The position numbers were made by a program, and so were the translations under genes. A model generated the notes under the pieces. The model was given only the letters and a program-made list of their open reading frames with translations, had not been told where the DNA came from and did not search any database. 64,000 nt of DNA from JBBSJZ01 sp041739875 (GTDB lineage Bacteria > Planctomycetota > Planctomycetia > Pirellulales > Pirellulaceae): positions 74,198 to 138,197 of the forward strand of contig JBGSNA010000232.1 in assembly GCA_041739875.1 (NCBI GenBank), read 5' to 3'. This document shows positions 28,050 through 36,929 of the stretch, piece by piece. Every line of letters starts with the position of its first letter. Positions within the stretch are counted from its first letter, which is position 1.

Positions 28050-28919
28050 CTATTTCGCGTATGCAGCCGAGACTTTTCCGTCGGCGGTGAGATTGCCTGT
28101 TGCCCAGAGCAGTCCGCGTGAGACTAGATCCAAGTAACGTGCGTCACTGACGGTATCGTTATTATGTCCGAGTGTTGTGCTGAAGATTTTCGTCTTCTTT
28201 GGACCATACTCGTTGGTCCACGCGACGACAGCGGTTGACTCCACTGGCTTCGCGTTGGGGTTTTTCTTCAAATCGCCTTTCTTTGGTGGTGTCACTTGCA
28301 TTCCGCTAGCGAGGACTTCGGCGCCACCGAATATTCGTACATTGTTGTAGAGTTCTTCGTTGATGGTGGTCCAGTTTTCAAGGCCGCTTGTGATCGGATG
28401 TGTTTCACTTGCGTAGGTGACATCGATCGGTGCTTGAGCACCGTGTCCGGTCGATTGCAGACCGAGCATTTCGTACCATCCAGCATTGTCGGCGCCGGCG
28501 GCAACTGGCTCGCGGAAGTTATCCCAACGATAGCTATGCATGGCACAATGCAGGTTCACGGCGGGCACGCCATCGCGGTGTTTGTTGAGGATCCGATTGA
28601 CGTAGGGCTTTTCTTTCACGTCTGCGGAACACTCGTCATGAATCACCACGTCATATCCGTCCGCCCAATTCTCCGACTCATAGATCTCGAATGTTGTTCC
28701 CGTTGTCTTGCTTGGGTTGAATACGATCGTCACGACAGCATTGACGCGTTCTTCGATGCCGGCCTTGAGCAGTTTGGTTTGTGTTTCATAGTCGTGACAG
28801 CAACCGCCGGCGACTAGAAGCACTTTCAGTGGTGCGGGTTTCGATGCCGCATCTTGAGCTGTGGCGGTTGGCATCAAGCATGCCAACGCGAGTACGAACA
28901 ATGTGGAGAGACGATTCAT
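28050..28919 (-). CDS. Secreted ThuA-domain protein
   Basis: 289 residues from the ATG at 28919; the frame is open to 28991 but the upstream part overlaps the preceding gene and lacks a signal. The signal peptide ends PTATA. The body matches ThuA/trehalose-utilisation-like proteins with a class I glutamine-amidotransferase fold: LLVAGGCCHDYETQTKLL, a VVIHDECSAD strand-loop, AVNLHCAMHSYR, and a late TLGHNNDTVSDARY segment. The family is frequent in planctomycetes next to sugar-related secreted enzymes. No reaction is established. It directly follows the SGNH hydrolase gene. Confidence 0.85.
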   Translation of the reverse strand: MNRLSTLFVLALACLMPTATAQDAASKPAPLKVLLVAGGCCHDYETQTKLLKAGIEERVNAVVTIVFNPSKTTGTTFEIYESENWADGYDVVIHDECSADVKEKPYVNRILNKHRDGVPAVNLHCAMHSYRWDNFREPVAAGADNAGWYEMLGLQSTGHGAQAPIDVTYASETHPITSGLENWTTINEELYNNVRIFGGAEVLASGMQVTPPKKGDLKKNPNAKPVESTAVVAWTNEYGPKKTKIFSTTLGHNNDTVSDARYLDLVSRGLLWATGNLTADGKVSAAYAK

Positions 28920-28971
28920 GGGGCAATTGGATCGAAAGGGTAAGGGATGTTTAAGTTGGAGGGAGCGAAAA

Positions 28972-29757
28972 CTAGATCTTGGTGACGTCACGCCATGTTT
29001 TTGCCATCAGAGCATGGCCGGCGAGCGTTGGGTGGACGCCGTCAGCAGCCCAGTACTTGGCCTCAGCATGCTGTGTCGCTTCGTTGAACATTTTTTGGAA
29101 TGGCACGAAGTCGAGTTTGTATTCAGTCGCGATGCGTTCGGCCATTGCTCGACGTTCTTCGAACTCTGGGAACCAAGCGTCATTGACGGCGCCGCACTGA
29201 AGTACAAACGGTTCACAGACAACGATGCGCGTTTTCGGAAGCGTCTTTTGTGTTCGCTCGATCAGCGCCGCGTAGCCAGTGTAGTAGTCCTCGACGGTAC
29301 CGTCATACTTGCCATTGAGTTTGTGCCAGAGATCATTGACACCAATCAGGATACTGAGCACGTCCGGTTTGATCTCAATGCAGTCTTCGTCCCATCGTTT
29401 GTCCAAGTCAGGAACTTTGTTGCCGCTGATGCCGCGGTTGTAGATGTTTAGCTGATCTTCGGCATGATCACGAAGCAAGTCACCGGCGACGAGCACTGGG
29501 TAGCCTTTTCCAAGCGCCGTTGAATCGTTGGATGATTTGCGATTTCGGTCTCGTCCCGCGTCGGTAATGGAATCGCCTTGAAAAAGGATCGTCATGCCTG
29601 AGGTTGACGCTCCGGTCTCACTTTTTTCTTTCCCCTGGGTGTCTGGAGCGGCCATCAGTTCGCTGCCACGTAACGTCAACGCGGCTGCCGATAGAGCGAT
29701 CGAGCTCTTGATCATGGTGCGGCGGGTGGTCGAATCGTTCACTTGGTATTCCTTCAT
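28972..29757 (-). CDS. Secreted SGNH/GDSL hydrolase
   Basis: 261 residues with a Tat-like signal (TTRRTMIKSSIALSAAALTL). SGNH blocks are present: FQGDSITDAG with the catalytic serine (block I), NRGISGNKV with the glycine (block II), LIGVNDLWHK with the asparagine (block III) and AADGVHPTLAGH with the Asp-His pair (block V). It should act as an esterase or lipase on exported or extracellular substrates such as acylated sugars. The ThuA gene start lies 52 bp downstream, suggesting a two-gene unit. Confidence 0.9.
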   Translation of the reverse strand: MKEYQVNDSTTRRTMIKSSIALSAAALTLRGSELMAAPDTQGKEKSETGASTSGMTILFQGDSITDAGRDRNRKSSNDSTALGKGYPVLVAGDLLRDHAEDQLNIYNRGISGNKVPDLDKRWDEDCIEIKPDVLSILIGVNDLWHKLNGKYDGTVEDYYTGYAALIERTQKTLPKTRIVVCEPFVLQCGAVNDAWFPEFEERRAMAERIATEYKLDFVPFQKMFNEATQHAEAKYWAADGVHPTLAGHALMAKTWRDVTKI

Positions 29758-29908
29758 GTCGAGAGTCAGTAATCACGGACTTCCCATTCTGAGTCGGCGA
29801 ATTGCGTGTTACAACAGGCCACACGGTGGGGCGGGGCAAAAATGGGCTCGGAATTGTGGTCCGCGTGGTGTTTGAAGCGGCGAAAGTGGCTGGAGCAGGA
29901 AAAACGAC

Positions 29909-31786
29909 TTGTCGACGCGAAATTCTCTATCGCTGAAATCCGACCTTCCGGGGGCATCGCTATCCAATTGGGCCGTGACTTTCCGGCTGCTCAAGATGGC
30001 CTGGGAGTATCGAAGCTGGTGCACCGCAATGCTATTGCTTCAAGCGATTTTGATGGCTTCTGCGGTGCTTCTTGTGCAAATCGGCGGATTGGCCATCGAC
30101 GTGATCCGATTTCACGCCGGAGCAACTGAGCTTGTACCGGAATTACCGTTCGGATTGACCTTTCCGACAGCATGGTCGCCGATGACCCAAGCCAGTTCGC
30201 TTGCAGTTGCCATGATGGTCGTCGCCATCGTTCGAGCCATTTTGAACTTTGTTTATGCACTCGTTTCAGCAACGCTTGTGCATCGCAAGATCGTCGTCGA
30301 TTTGCGAGCCGAAGTTTACGCGAAGCTGCAACGATTGAGTCTTGGTTTCTATAACGACCAACCGGCTGGGACGATTATTAATCGTGTGACAGGCGACGTG
30401 CAAGCGGCACGAACATTTATCGACGGCGTTCTCATCCAGTTATCGGTTCTGGCGATGTCACTCGTGTTCTATCTAACGTACATGATTCGCATCGATCCCA
30501 TGTTGACGCTCGTGTGTTTAGCAACGACGCCGATCGTTTGGTGGTCCAGTATTCGGTTCTCGCAAGTGGTGCGGCCCATGTATGACCAAACGCGACGCCT
30601 GTTTGATACGCTCGTGTTGCGAGTTGCGGAGTCCGTGGATGGTGTGATGGTCATCAAATCACTCGGTCGCCAGCAGGCGGAGATTGATCGGTTCAATGAA
30701 GCGAACGACAACGTACAAGACCAGCAACAGGAAGTCTTTCGTCGAGTTAGTCGATTTGGACCAACGATCCAATTACTGACGCAAGTGAATTTGATTGTGC
30801 TTTTGATTTACGGAGGCTATCTCGTTTCACTTGACCGTTTGCCCTTAGGCGCAGGACTCATCGTATTCGCGGGATTGTTACAGCAATTCAGCAACCAAGT
30901 CGGTAACTTATCGGGTCTCGCTGGCACGATCCAACAATCGTTGACGGGCGCTCGGCGAGTCTTTGAAGTGCTCGACGCACCGGAGGATGTTACAGCTCCC
31001 GTGGATCCGTGGATTCCTGTGAGTGTCCGTGGCGAGATCAAGCTGGCAGGCGTTTGGTTTGAGTACGTGACGGGGACGCCGGTGCTGAAAGACGTCTCGC
31101 TGCACGTGAAGGCAGGCGAGCGAATTGCGATTTTGGGTGCGGTCGGTCAAGGCAAGTCGACGCTGTTGAGTTTGATCACTCGGTTTTATGATCCTCAGTG
31201 CGGTGTGGTCGAAGTGGACGGCGTGGACGTGCGTCGTTGGGAACTCAAGAAGCTTCGCCGCAGTATCGGGTTGGTGCTCCAGGAGCCTTTGCTGCTCAGC
31301 AATTCAATTGGCGCCAACATCGCTTTCGGGTGTCCTGATGCGACACGCGAGCAAGTCCGGATGGCAGCTCGGCTGGCGGCGGCTCACGATTTCATCGAGG
31401 AAACGCCGGACGGATACGACACAATGCTGGGCGAATACGGCATGTCGCTTTCTGGTGGCCAACGACAACGTCTGGCTCTTGCCCGCGCTTTATTGACGGA
31501 TCCGGCGATCCTATTACTCGATGACCCCGTATCAGCCATTGATCCGGAAACCGAGCATGAGATCATGCAGACCATGAACGAGGCGTCGAAGGGCCGCACG
31601 ACGCTGATTGTTGCCCACCGCTTGAGCACGTTGCGGGGGGCAGATCGAGTGATTGTCTTGGACCGTGGAGAGATTTTGCAAAGCGGAAGCCATGACCAAT
31701 TGATGAGAGAAGATGGGCCCTACCGGCTGGTTGCGGAAAGCCAGGGGATTTCGCTTACGCGCCAAGACGATATTGAAACTCGCTAG
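29909..31786 (+). CDS. ABC exporter half-transporter (membrane domain fused to ATPase)
   Basis: 625 residues from a TTG at 29909 with AGGA eight bases upstream. Six membrane helices lie between residues 35 and 330. The ATPase domain has Walker A GAVGQGKST (410-418), Q-loop Q458, signature LSGGQ (514-518), Walker B ending D538-D539 and switch H570. The catalytic glutamate after Walker B is replaced by Asp539, as in one half of heterodimeric exporters (BmrC, TM287). The partner half is not next door. Downstream sugar-phosphate transferase and ligase genes suggest export of a lipid or polysaccharide precursor, but that is inference. Confidence 0.9.
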   Translation: MSTRNSLSLKSDLPGASLSNWAVTFRLLKMAWEYRSWCTAMLLLQAILMASAVLLVQIGGLAIDVIRFHAGATELVPELPFGLTFPTAWSPMTQASSLAVAMMVVAIVRAILNFVYALVSATLVHRKIVVDLRAEVYAKLQRLSLGFYNDQPAGTIINRVTGDVQAARTFIDGVLIQLSVLAMSLVFYLTYMIRIDPMLTLVCLATTPIVWWSSIRFSQVVRPMYDQTRRLFDTLVLRVAESVDGVMVIKSLGRQQAEIDRFNEANDNVQDQQQEVFRRVSRFGPTIQLLTQVNLIVLLIYGGYLVSLDRLPLGAGLIVFAGLLQQFSNQVGNLSGLAGTIQQSLTGARRVFEVLDAPEDVTAPVDPWIPVSVRGEIKLAGVWFEYVTGTPVLKDVSLHVKAGERIAILGAVGQGKSTLLSLITRFYDPQCGVVEVDGVDVRRWELKKLRRSIGLVLQEPLLLSNSIGANIAFGCPDATREQVRMAARLAAAHDFIEETPDGYDTMLGEYGMSLSGGQRQRLALARALLTDPAILLLDDPVSAIDPETEHEIMQTMNEASKGRTTLIVAHRLSTLRGADRVIVLDRGEILQSGSHDQLMREDGPYRLVAESQGISLTRQDDIETR

Positions 31787-31910
31787 GCAGAGACACTCAA
31801 GCCTGCGGTGGCTACGGAGAACGGACCGCATCCGTTACGATCGATGCAACTTCGTTTGTTTTATCTTGTCATTTTGACCTTTCTTTTAATTCTTACCAAG
31901 GTGTCGACGG

Positions 31911-33050
31911 TTGAACGGTATCTCAGGCTCGATGTTGGGATTGAGCGCAGTTGCGTTTCTTGTGCCGCTTGTGATTTCGCTTCTCGCGATTTATCCAGTG
32001 CGTCGGTTCGCGGAGCGTCTTGGCTTACTCGATCGGCCTGGCGGACACAGCTCGCACACCGTTCCGACACCGCTCGGTGGTGGCCTTGGGATTTGGATGG
32101 GGATCGTCGGCACGTTTGGCGCCGGCACCTTGGCCGCTTGGATTTTGACTGCGTCGCCTGAATTACAGTCTCGGTTGCCAGTGGCATGGACGATGCATCT
32201 CGAAGGAGCGATGTCGAGGCTCGGGTCGCTCTGGGGCTTGCTTGCGTGCGGCACTTTCCTTGTAGGCTTGGGTTTGTGGGACGATCGCTTTGGTTTGTCG
32301 CCATGGTTTCGGTTATTCGCCCAGTTCGCGACGGCTTCCATTGTCGTTTACGGGTTGGACTTTGCGTTCACGGCTTACATCGGGATTGCTTCGTTGACGA
32401 AGATTCTTTCGGTGGTTTGGATCGTTGCTGTGATCAACTCGTTCAATATGCTCGACAACATGGACGCACTGTCCAGTGGAGTCGCCGCGATTATCGCTGC
32501 TTCAATGGCGGTGGTCATGATGTCGACGCCTGACCCTGGCACGTCGTCGCCTCAGTTGCTTGTCGCAGTCTTATTGTGGGTGATCTGTGGTTCGTTGATC
32601 GGATTTCTGTGGCACAATCGACCGCCCGCAAAGATTTTCATGGGCGATGGCGGAAGTTACTTAGTTGGTTTCTTAATCGCGGTCTCGATGCTGATGGCGA
32701 CGTACGCAGGCGGACGGGAGCCTCGTCCACACGCGATCTTTTCTCCGTTGTGCGTGATGGCGGTTCCACTTTATGACATGTCGACCGTGCTATGGATTCG
32801 CATTCGGCAAGGTCGCAGCCCGTTTGTGGGTGATAAAAGCCATTTCTCGCATCGGCTTGTTGATTTGGGGCTTTCTCGCGTACAAGCGGTTGCGACGATT
32901 CACTTGGTGACTGCGACCTGTGGGCTGGCTGCGATGTTGCTCACCGGCGTAACCGTCGTACAAGCTTGTATGGTGCTCGGCATTGTCGCGTGTATGTTGC
33001 TACTGGTGATCATCTTGGAATCGACACAGTGGCAAAACGGAAAACAGTAG
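31911..33050 (+). CDS. WecA/MraY-type undecaprenyl-phosphate sugar-1-phosphate transferase
   Basis: 379 residues from a TTG at 31911 with AAGG upstream; the ATG at 31932 is an alternative. About ten or eleven membrane helices. Conserved loops of the family: GLLDRPGGHSSHTVPTPLGGG (about 38-58), NSFNMLDNMDALSSG (catalytic Asp pair) and AKIFMGDGGSYLVGF. The enzyme moves a sugar-1-phosphate from a nucleotide donor to the lipid carrier on the cytoplasmic face, the first step of polysaccharide building. It overlaps the following ligase-like gene by 22 bp. The acceptor is known for the family; the sugar is not. Confidence 0.92.
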   Translation: MNGISGSMLGLSAVAFLVPLVISLLAIYPVRRFAERLGLLDRPGGHSSHTVPTPLGGGLGIWMGIVGTFGAGTLAAWILTASPELQSRLPVAWTMHLEGAMSRLGSLWGLLACGTFLVGLGLWDDRFGLSPWFRLFAQFATASIVVYGLDFAFTAYIGIASLTKILSVVWIVAVINSFNMLDNMDALSSGVAAIIAASMAVVMMSTPDPGTSSPQLLVAVLLWVICGSLIGFLWHNRPPAKIFMGDGGSYLVGFLIAVSMLMATYAGGREPRPHAIFSPLCVMAVPLYDMSTVLWIRIRQGRSPFVGDKSHFSHRLVDLGLSRVQAVATIHLVTATCGLAAMLLTGVTVVQACMVLGIVACMLLLVIILESTQWQNGKQ

Positions 33051-35437
33051 CTCTGACTACGAACGAAGCGACTTCAACCAGTCGTGACGACTTGGCCCGA
33101 GGTGTAGCCAGCGCGATGTTCGCAGGGATGCTCGTGTATGTGACGTACTATCCGAGCGATAGTGTGTCGATCGAACGCGGTGACGGGCTTTGGTTCTCGG
33201 CAATTGCGATTGCCACGTCAACGATCCTGTGGGCTGTCTCCAGTCGAGCATCGAAGGTGTCCAGTGATCGAAGCGAGGTGCCGTTTCGACGGTGCAGCAC
33301 AGCCATTGACGTTTTTGCGATTTTGTTGGCCGTATGGATGATGATTGCCGCGTTTGGCATCGCTGGTAGTGCGAACTTGCGTCAAGCGACCAACGAGGCG
33401 TGGTTTTGGGTGGGTGCGACTGCGGTACTGACGGCGTCGCGTCGAGTATTTACAGATCTGTTTGCCAAGCGCGCGGCGATGGTGCTGCTGGTGGGTTGCA
33501 GTGTGGGGCTCGGTGTCCACGCTTTGCACCAGCATTTCGTGAGCCTGCCGCGGACGCTTGATGAGTATCGTGCGGATCCCGATGCCGTGCTTCGGATGGC
33601 TGGCATTGATGCACCCGCAGGCTCGGCGACGCGAATGGTATTCGAAAATCGATTACTCGATGGTGGCCCCACAGCCACGTTTGCGCTCGCCAACTCACTT
33701 GCCGGCGTCTTGGTACTTGGTTTTGTCGTGGTGCTTGGATTGACGTTGAATCGCGGAGGCGGGTTGATTGATCGATCGAGGTTTTCCAAAGTGTCAATTG
33801 TCGTTGGATTCGTGACGGCATGTGTCGTTATGGTGGCATTGTTCTTGACTTATAGCCGATCGGGATTGTTGGCTGCATGTGCCGGTGCTGGAATTATCGG
33901 CATGTCCATGCTGATGGATCGTGTAAGAGAAACTGGTGCAGGCCAACGCTCACGGCTCGCTTTCAAATTGGCAATGACTGGTGGAGCGGGCTTCGTGATG
34001 CTTGTCGCATCGGTCATGATGTTTGCGGTGTTTGGCAAGGAAGAGTGGCTTGCCCAGGCACCTTCGTCGCTGGCGTTTCGTTTCCAGTATTGGCGGGCGA
34101 CGTGGCGCCTCGCGATCGACCGACCCTGGTTTGGTGCGGGGCCAGGCAACTTTCAATCCGTGTATCCAAGCTATCGCGAAGCGAGCGCAGCGGAATCGAT
34201 TGCTGAGCCGCACAACTTTTTCTTCGAGACGCTTGCGTCCGGCGGGTTTGTAGCCGTGGCCATTCTCTTGGCGATTGTTGTGGCGACAATTGCTTTGCGT
34301 TGGCAACTCGTTCGAGACAAGACTTTCGAAACGGACCCCGTCACGCCAATGGTTGATCAGTCGTCGCGATGGTGGTGGCTCGGAGCGGGGAGTTCGCTCA
34401 CGTTGATTTGGTTGCTGGGTTTGGCAACGGGACAATCGCCCGATTGGGACGCTCAAATACTGGCAGTACCCTCCGCGTTGATAACGATGCTGGTGGTGTG
34501 GCGAGTGACCGCGATTCAACAAGTGCCCGCACTTCAACAAGTGCCATCGATTCAAAACGAGACGACACTGTGGAGTGATCGGCAAGTCGATCGGATTGCG
34601 TTTGCTGCCATGGCTTCGCTGCTGCTGCACTTGGTTGTGTCTGGCGGATGGACGGTGCCTGGCGTTGCCGTGTGGTTGTGGGTGCTCGTGGGAATGTGGG
34701 CGCCAGCGGTGCGATCGAACTCGCCACAAGAGGTGTCTCGCCAAACTCAAATGCGAACGCGGGTCGTATCAATTGTTGCTGGACTCGTGCTCTTGCTGGC
34801 GCTTCGGTTGATGTCGCTTGGGCCCATCGAAGCCTCCGCATCCGCGATGCGTGCGGCGCTTGTGGCACAATCGCAAAGGCAAACTGAGCGAGCGATTCGA
34901 GAACTTGAGCGAGCCAGTTCCGCGGATCCGTGGTCGCCAGAGTCGAGTCTGTGGCTTTCAGATTTCTATCGGTGGCAGCTCGTTCAAAACCGCGAAAACG
35001 ATTCGGTCGCTCAAAAATGGCGAGAGGCTGGTGAGTTGGCGATCCAGCGATCTGGGGGCGATCCAACCTTGATCGGACTCGTCGCTGCGCAACCTTTGCA
35101 TTTGTTCCAGCGATGGGGACGCGTAGAGGATCTTCGGCGTGCGAAGGCGTTGTACGATTTGGCGTGCCAAAAGTCGCCGACGAATGCCGCTTTTTTTGCT
35201 CAGCGAGCCGAGATTGCTGAGCGGCTAGGCGATGCCAAGAGAGCCGCTTTGGATGCGAGACACGCCACCGAGTTGTCGCAGTTGGGCGAAAACCTCGAAC
35301 GAAGGCTGTTTGTGGAACAAATTCTGGTGGTTGAGGTCGCCGGCGCGTCAGCTCAGGAGGGACCGATTCTTGAAACAGCCGACAAGCTTCTTGGAAACCA
35401 ACTCGACACTTCCGACGTAATGGAGCAAACTGAGTAG
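33029..35437 (+). CDS. O-antigen ligase/polymerase-like membrane protein with C-terminal TPR region
   Basis: About 802 residues from the GTG at 33029; the frame opens at 32966 inside the preceding gene, but the start at 33029 gives a sensible N-terminus. More than ten membrane helices fill residues 1-620. A Wzy/WaaL-type signature is seen in RPWFGAGPGNFQSVYPSYR followed by PHNFFFETLASGG. The C-terminal 200 residues are soluble and TPR-like (TERAIRELERASSADPWSPES). It probably ligates or polymerises lipid-linked glycans outside the inner membrane. Position after the WecA-type gene, overlapping it, fits one surface-polysaccharide operon. Short IQQVPALQQVPSIQ repeats lie at about 514-527. Confidence 0.82.
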   Translation: MAKRKTVALTTNEATSTSRDDLARGVASAMFAGMLVYVTYYPSDSVSIERGDGLWFSAIAIATSTILWAVSSRASKVSSDRSEVPFRRCSTAIDVFAILLAVWMMIAAFGIAGSANLRQATNEAWFWVGATAVLTASRRVFTDLFAKRAAMVLLVGCSVGLGVHALHQHFVSLPRTLDEYRADPDAVLRMAGIDAPAGSATRMVFENRLLDGGPTATFALANSLAGVLVLGFVVVLGLTLNRGGGLIDRSRFSKVSIVVGFVTACVVMVALFLTYSRSGLLAACAGAGIIGMSMLMDRVRETGAGQRSRLAFKLAMTGGAGFVMLVASVMMFAVFGKEEWLAQAPSSLAFRFQYWRATWRLAIDRPWFGAGPGNFQSVYPSYREASAAESIAEPHNFFFETLASGGFVAVAILLAIVVATIALRWQLVRDKTFETDPVTPMVDQSSRWWWLGAGSSLTLIWLLGLATGQSPDWDAQILAVPSALITMLVVWRVTAIQQVPALQQVPSIQNETTLWSDRQVDRIAFAAMASLLLHLVVSGGWTVPGVAVWLWVLVGMWAPAVRSNSPQEVSRQTQMRTRVVSIVAGLVLLLALRLMSLGPIEASASAMRAALVAQSQRQTERAIRELERASSADPWSPESSLWLSDFYRWQLVQNRENDSVAQKWREAGELAIQRSGGDPTLIGLVAAQPLHLFQRWGRVEDLRRAKALYDLACQKSPTNAAFFAQRAEIAERLGDAKRAALDARHATELSQLGENLERRLFVEQILVVEVAGASAQEGPILETADKLLGNQLDTSDVMEQTE

Positions 35438-35507
35438 GCCCAGATTTTTGACACGGGCCCGATTTCTGCATAGATGCTCCCTCATTTCTGTCATTGACCT
35501 GATTGCC

Positions 35508-36767
35508 ATGAAGATGTTCCCCCTGATGCTTGTGGTTGCCTTCGTGTTTGGCACAGCGGCCGCCTACGCGATCAATTACTCCCAGTTCGGCTACCGCGAT
35601 TCGCAATTCGGTCCGCTGACCCTCGATGGGCGTGTCACACATGCCAATGCGATGGCCGAAATGAACAAGGGAATACCGACAACCGGCTTTGCCAAAGCAG
35701 AAATCATTGGCGGAACGAATTACGATTTCGGCATCATGGCGCCGGATGAAGAAGGGGAGCATGTTTTTGTTGTAAAAAACGTGGGCACCGAGCCTCTTTC
35801 ACTCGAAGTTGGCGCATCCACATGCAAATGCACTGTGGGCACGCTCGATATCAGCAAACTCGCGCCCGGCGAACAGACCGAAGTCAAGTTGACGTGGCAC
35901 GTGAAAACGAACGCGGAAACTTTTGGCCAGTCTGCGGAACTGTTGACCAATGACCCGCTTCAGCCTGCGATTAAACTCGAAATTTCGGGCGACATCGTAC
36001 GCCAAATGGAAATGAGCCCCAAAGAGTGGTCGTTCGGCGAGGTTGCTGCCGGAGAGCCGATCGTGCTTGAATCCACGATTTACAGCTTCATGGAGAACGA
36101 CATTCGCCCCGCAGAATCGAAGTTTTCGGATGACTTGCTCACCGAATTGATGGACCTCGAAATCGAACCGTATGTGCCCAGCGAGACGAATGACGGGGCG
36201 AGAGCGAAAGCACGCCAGGCGTTCAAGTTGAAGCTGACCCTCAAACCGGGACTGAAACAGGGCCCGGTCTCTCAGAACTTCAATTTCGCATTCGAGCGCG
36301 TCGACAGTGAAGGAAAGGCCATCACCCCAGAAGGTGACAAGTCATCGATTGGCTACTTTGCTGTCACGACAACAGGACGCATCGTCGGTCAACTCAGTAT
36401 GATTGTGGGGTCGAAACTTCAGGGCGTTGCTGGGGGAGGCTATCAATACGATTTCGGTCGTCTTGACGAGGACTCTGCGAAAACGGCAAAAGCTTTTGTT
36501 GTGCTCAAGGGCAGTGAAAGCGATAACACAACACTGCGGATCGGGAAGACTGAACCCGAAGGCGTAATTAAGGCAACTTTGGCAAAGGGTGCTGATCGCG
36601 GTTCCATGGTGTTGTATACACTCGAGCTTGAATTAGTACCCGGTGAACAGCCGATTGAACGATTAGGTCTAAGTGGTAATGACGTCGGTAAGGTTTGGAT
36701 TGAGTCTGACAACCCGAAAGTCGCACCGCTTCAGCTATCCGTCAAGTTCGCTTTGCCCGGCAAATAA
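35508..36767 (+). CDS. DUF1573 domain exported protein
   Basis: 419 residues from the ATG at 35508 (frame open from a TTG at 35448). Residues 1-20 form an uncleaved or cleavable N-terminal membrane anchor (MKMFPLMLVVAFVFGTAAAY). The DUF1573 Ig-like module lies at about 65-170: YDFGIMAPDEEGEHVFVVKN, a GASTCKCTVG motif and LAPGEQTEVKLTW, ending LLTNDPLQP. A second, weaker copy may lie at about 190-290. The family is found at the cell surface in Bacteroidetes and Planctomycetes, function unknown. The multiheme gene follows after about 160 bp on the same strand. Confidence 0.85.
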   Translation: MKMFPLMLVVAFVFGTAAAYAINYSQFGYRDSQFGPLTLDGRVTHANAMAEMNKGIPTTGFAKAEIIGGTNYDFGIMAPDEEGEHVFVVKNVGTEPLSLEVGASTCKCTVGTLDISKLAPGEQTEVKLTWHVKTNAETFGQSAELLTNDPLQPAIKLEISGDIVRQMEMSPKEWSFGEVAAGEPIVLESTIYSFMENDIRPAESKFSDDLLTELMDLEIEPYVPSETNDGARAKARQAFKLKLTLKPGLKQGPVSQNFNFAFERVDSEGKAITPEGDKSSIGYFAVTTTGRIVGQLSMIVGSKLQGVAGGGYQYDFGRLDEDSAKTAKAFVVLKGSESDNTTLRIGKTEPEGVIKATLAKGADRGSMVLYTLELELVPGEQPIERLGLSGNDVGKVWIESDNPKVAPLQLSVKFALPGK

Positions 36768-36770
36768 TAA

Positions 36771-36789
36771 GATCCAGTTGAGCTGGGTC
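36771..36789 (+). terminator. Weak hairpin after the DUF1573 gene
   Basis: gatccag and ctgggtc can form a 7-bp stem with one G-T pair, two bases after the tandem stop codons TAATAA. Only three T residues follow, so it may attenuate transcription at most. Confidence 0.3.
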
Positions 36790-36929
36790 GTTTCGCGGAA
36801 GAACCAATGAATTCTGTAACCAGCGACCTGCTCCACCGACATTCAACACCTCAAACGTGCGGCAAAACCGTACCAAGTTTGAGCTTGGTTGCTCAATGTC
36901 CAAGTGGTTCGAGTTGGCTCAGCGGAGTT

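Noticed and set aside
34398..35762. 454-residue minus-strand open frame opposite the ligase-like gene
   Set aside because: Arg/Pro/Gln-rich and domain-free; antisense to membrane and TPR sequence with good family features.
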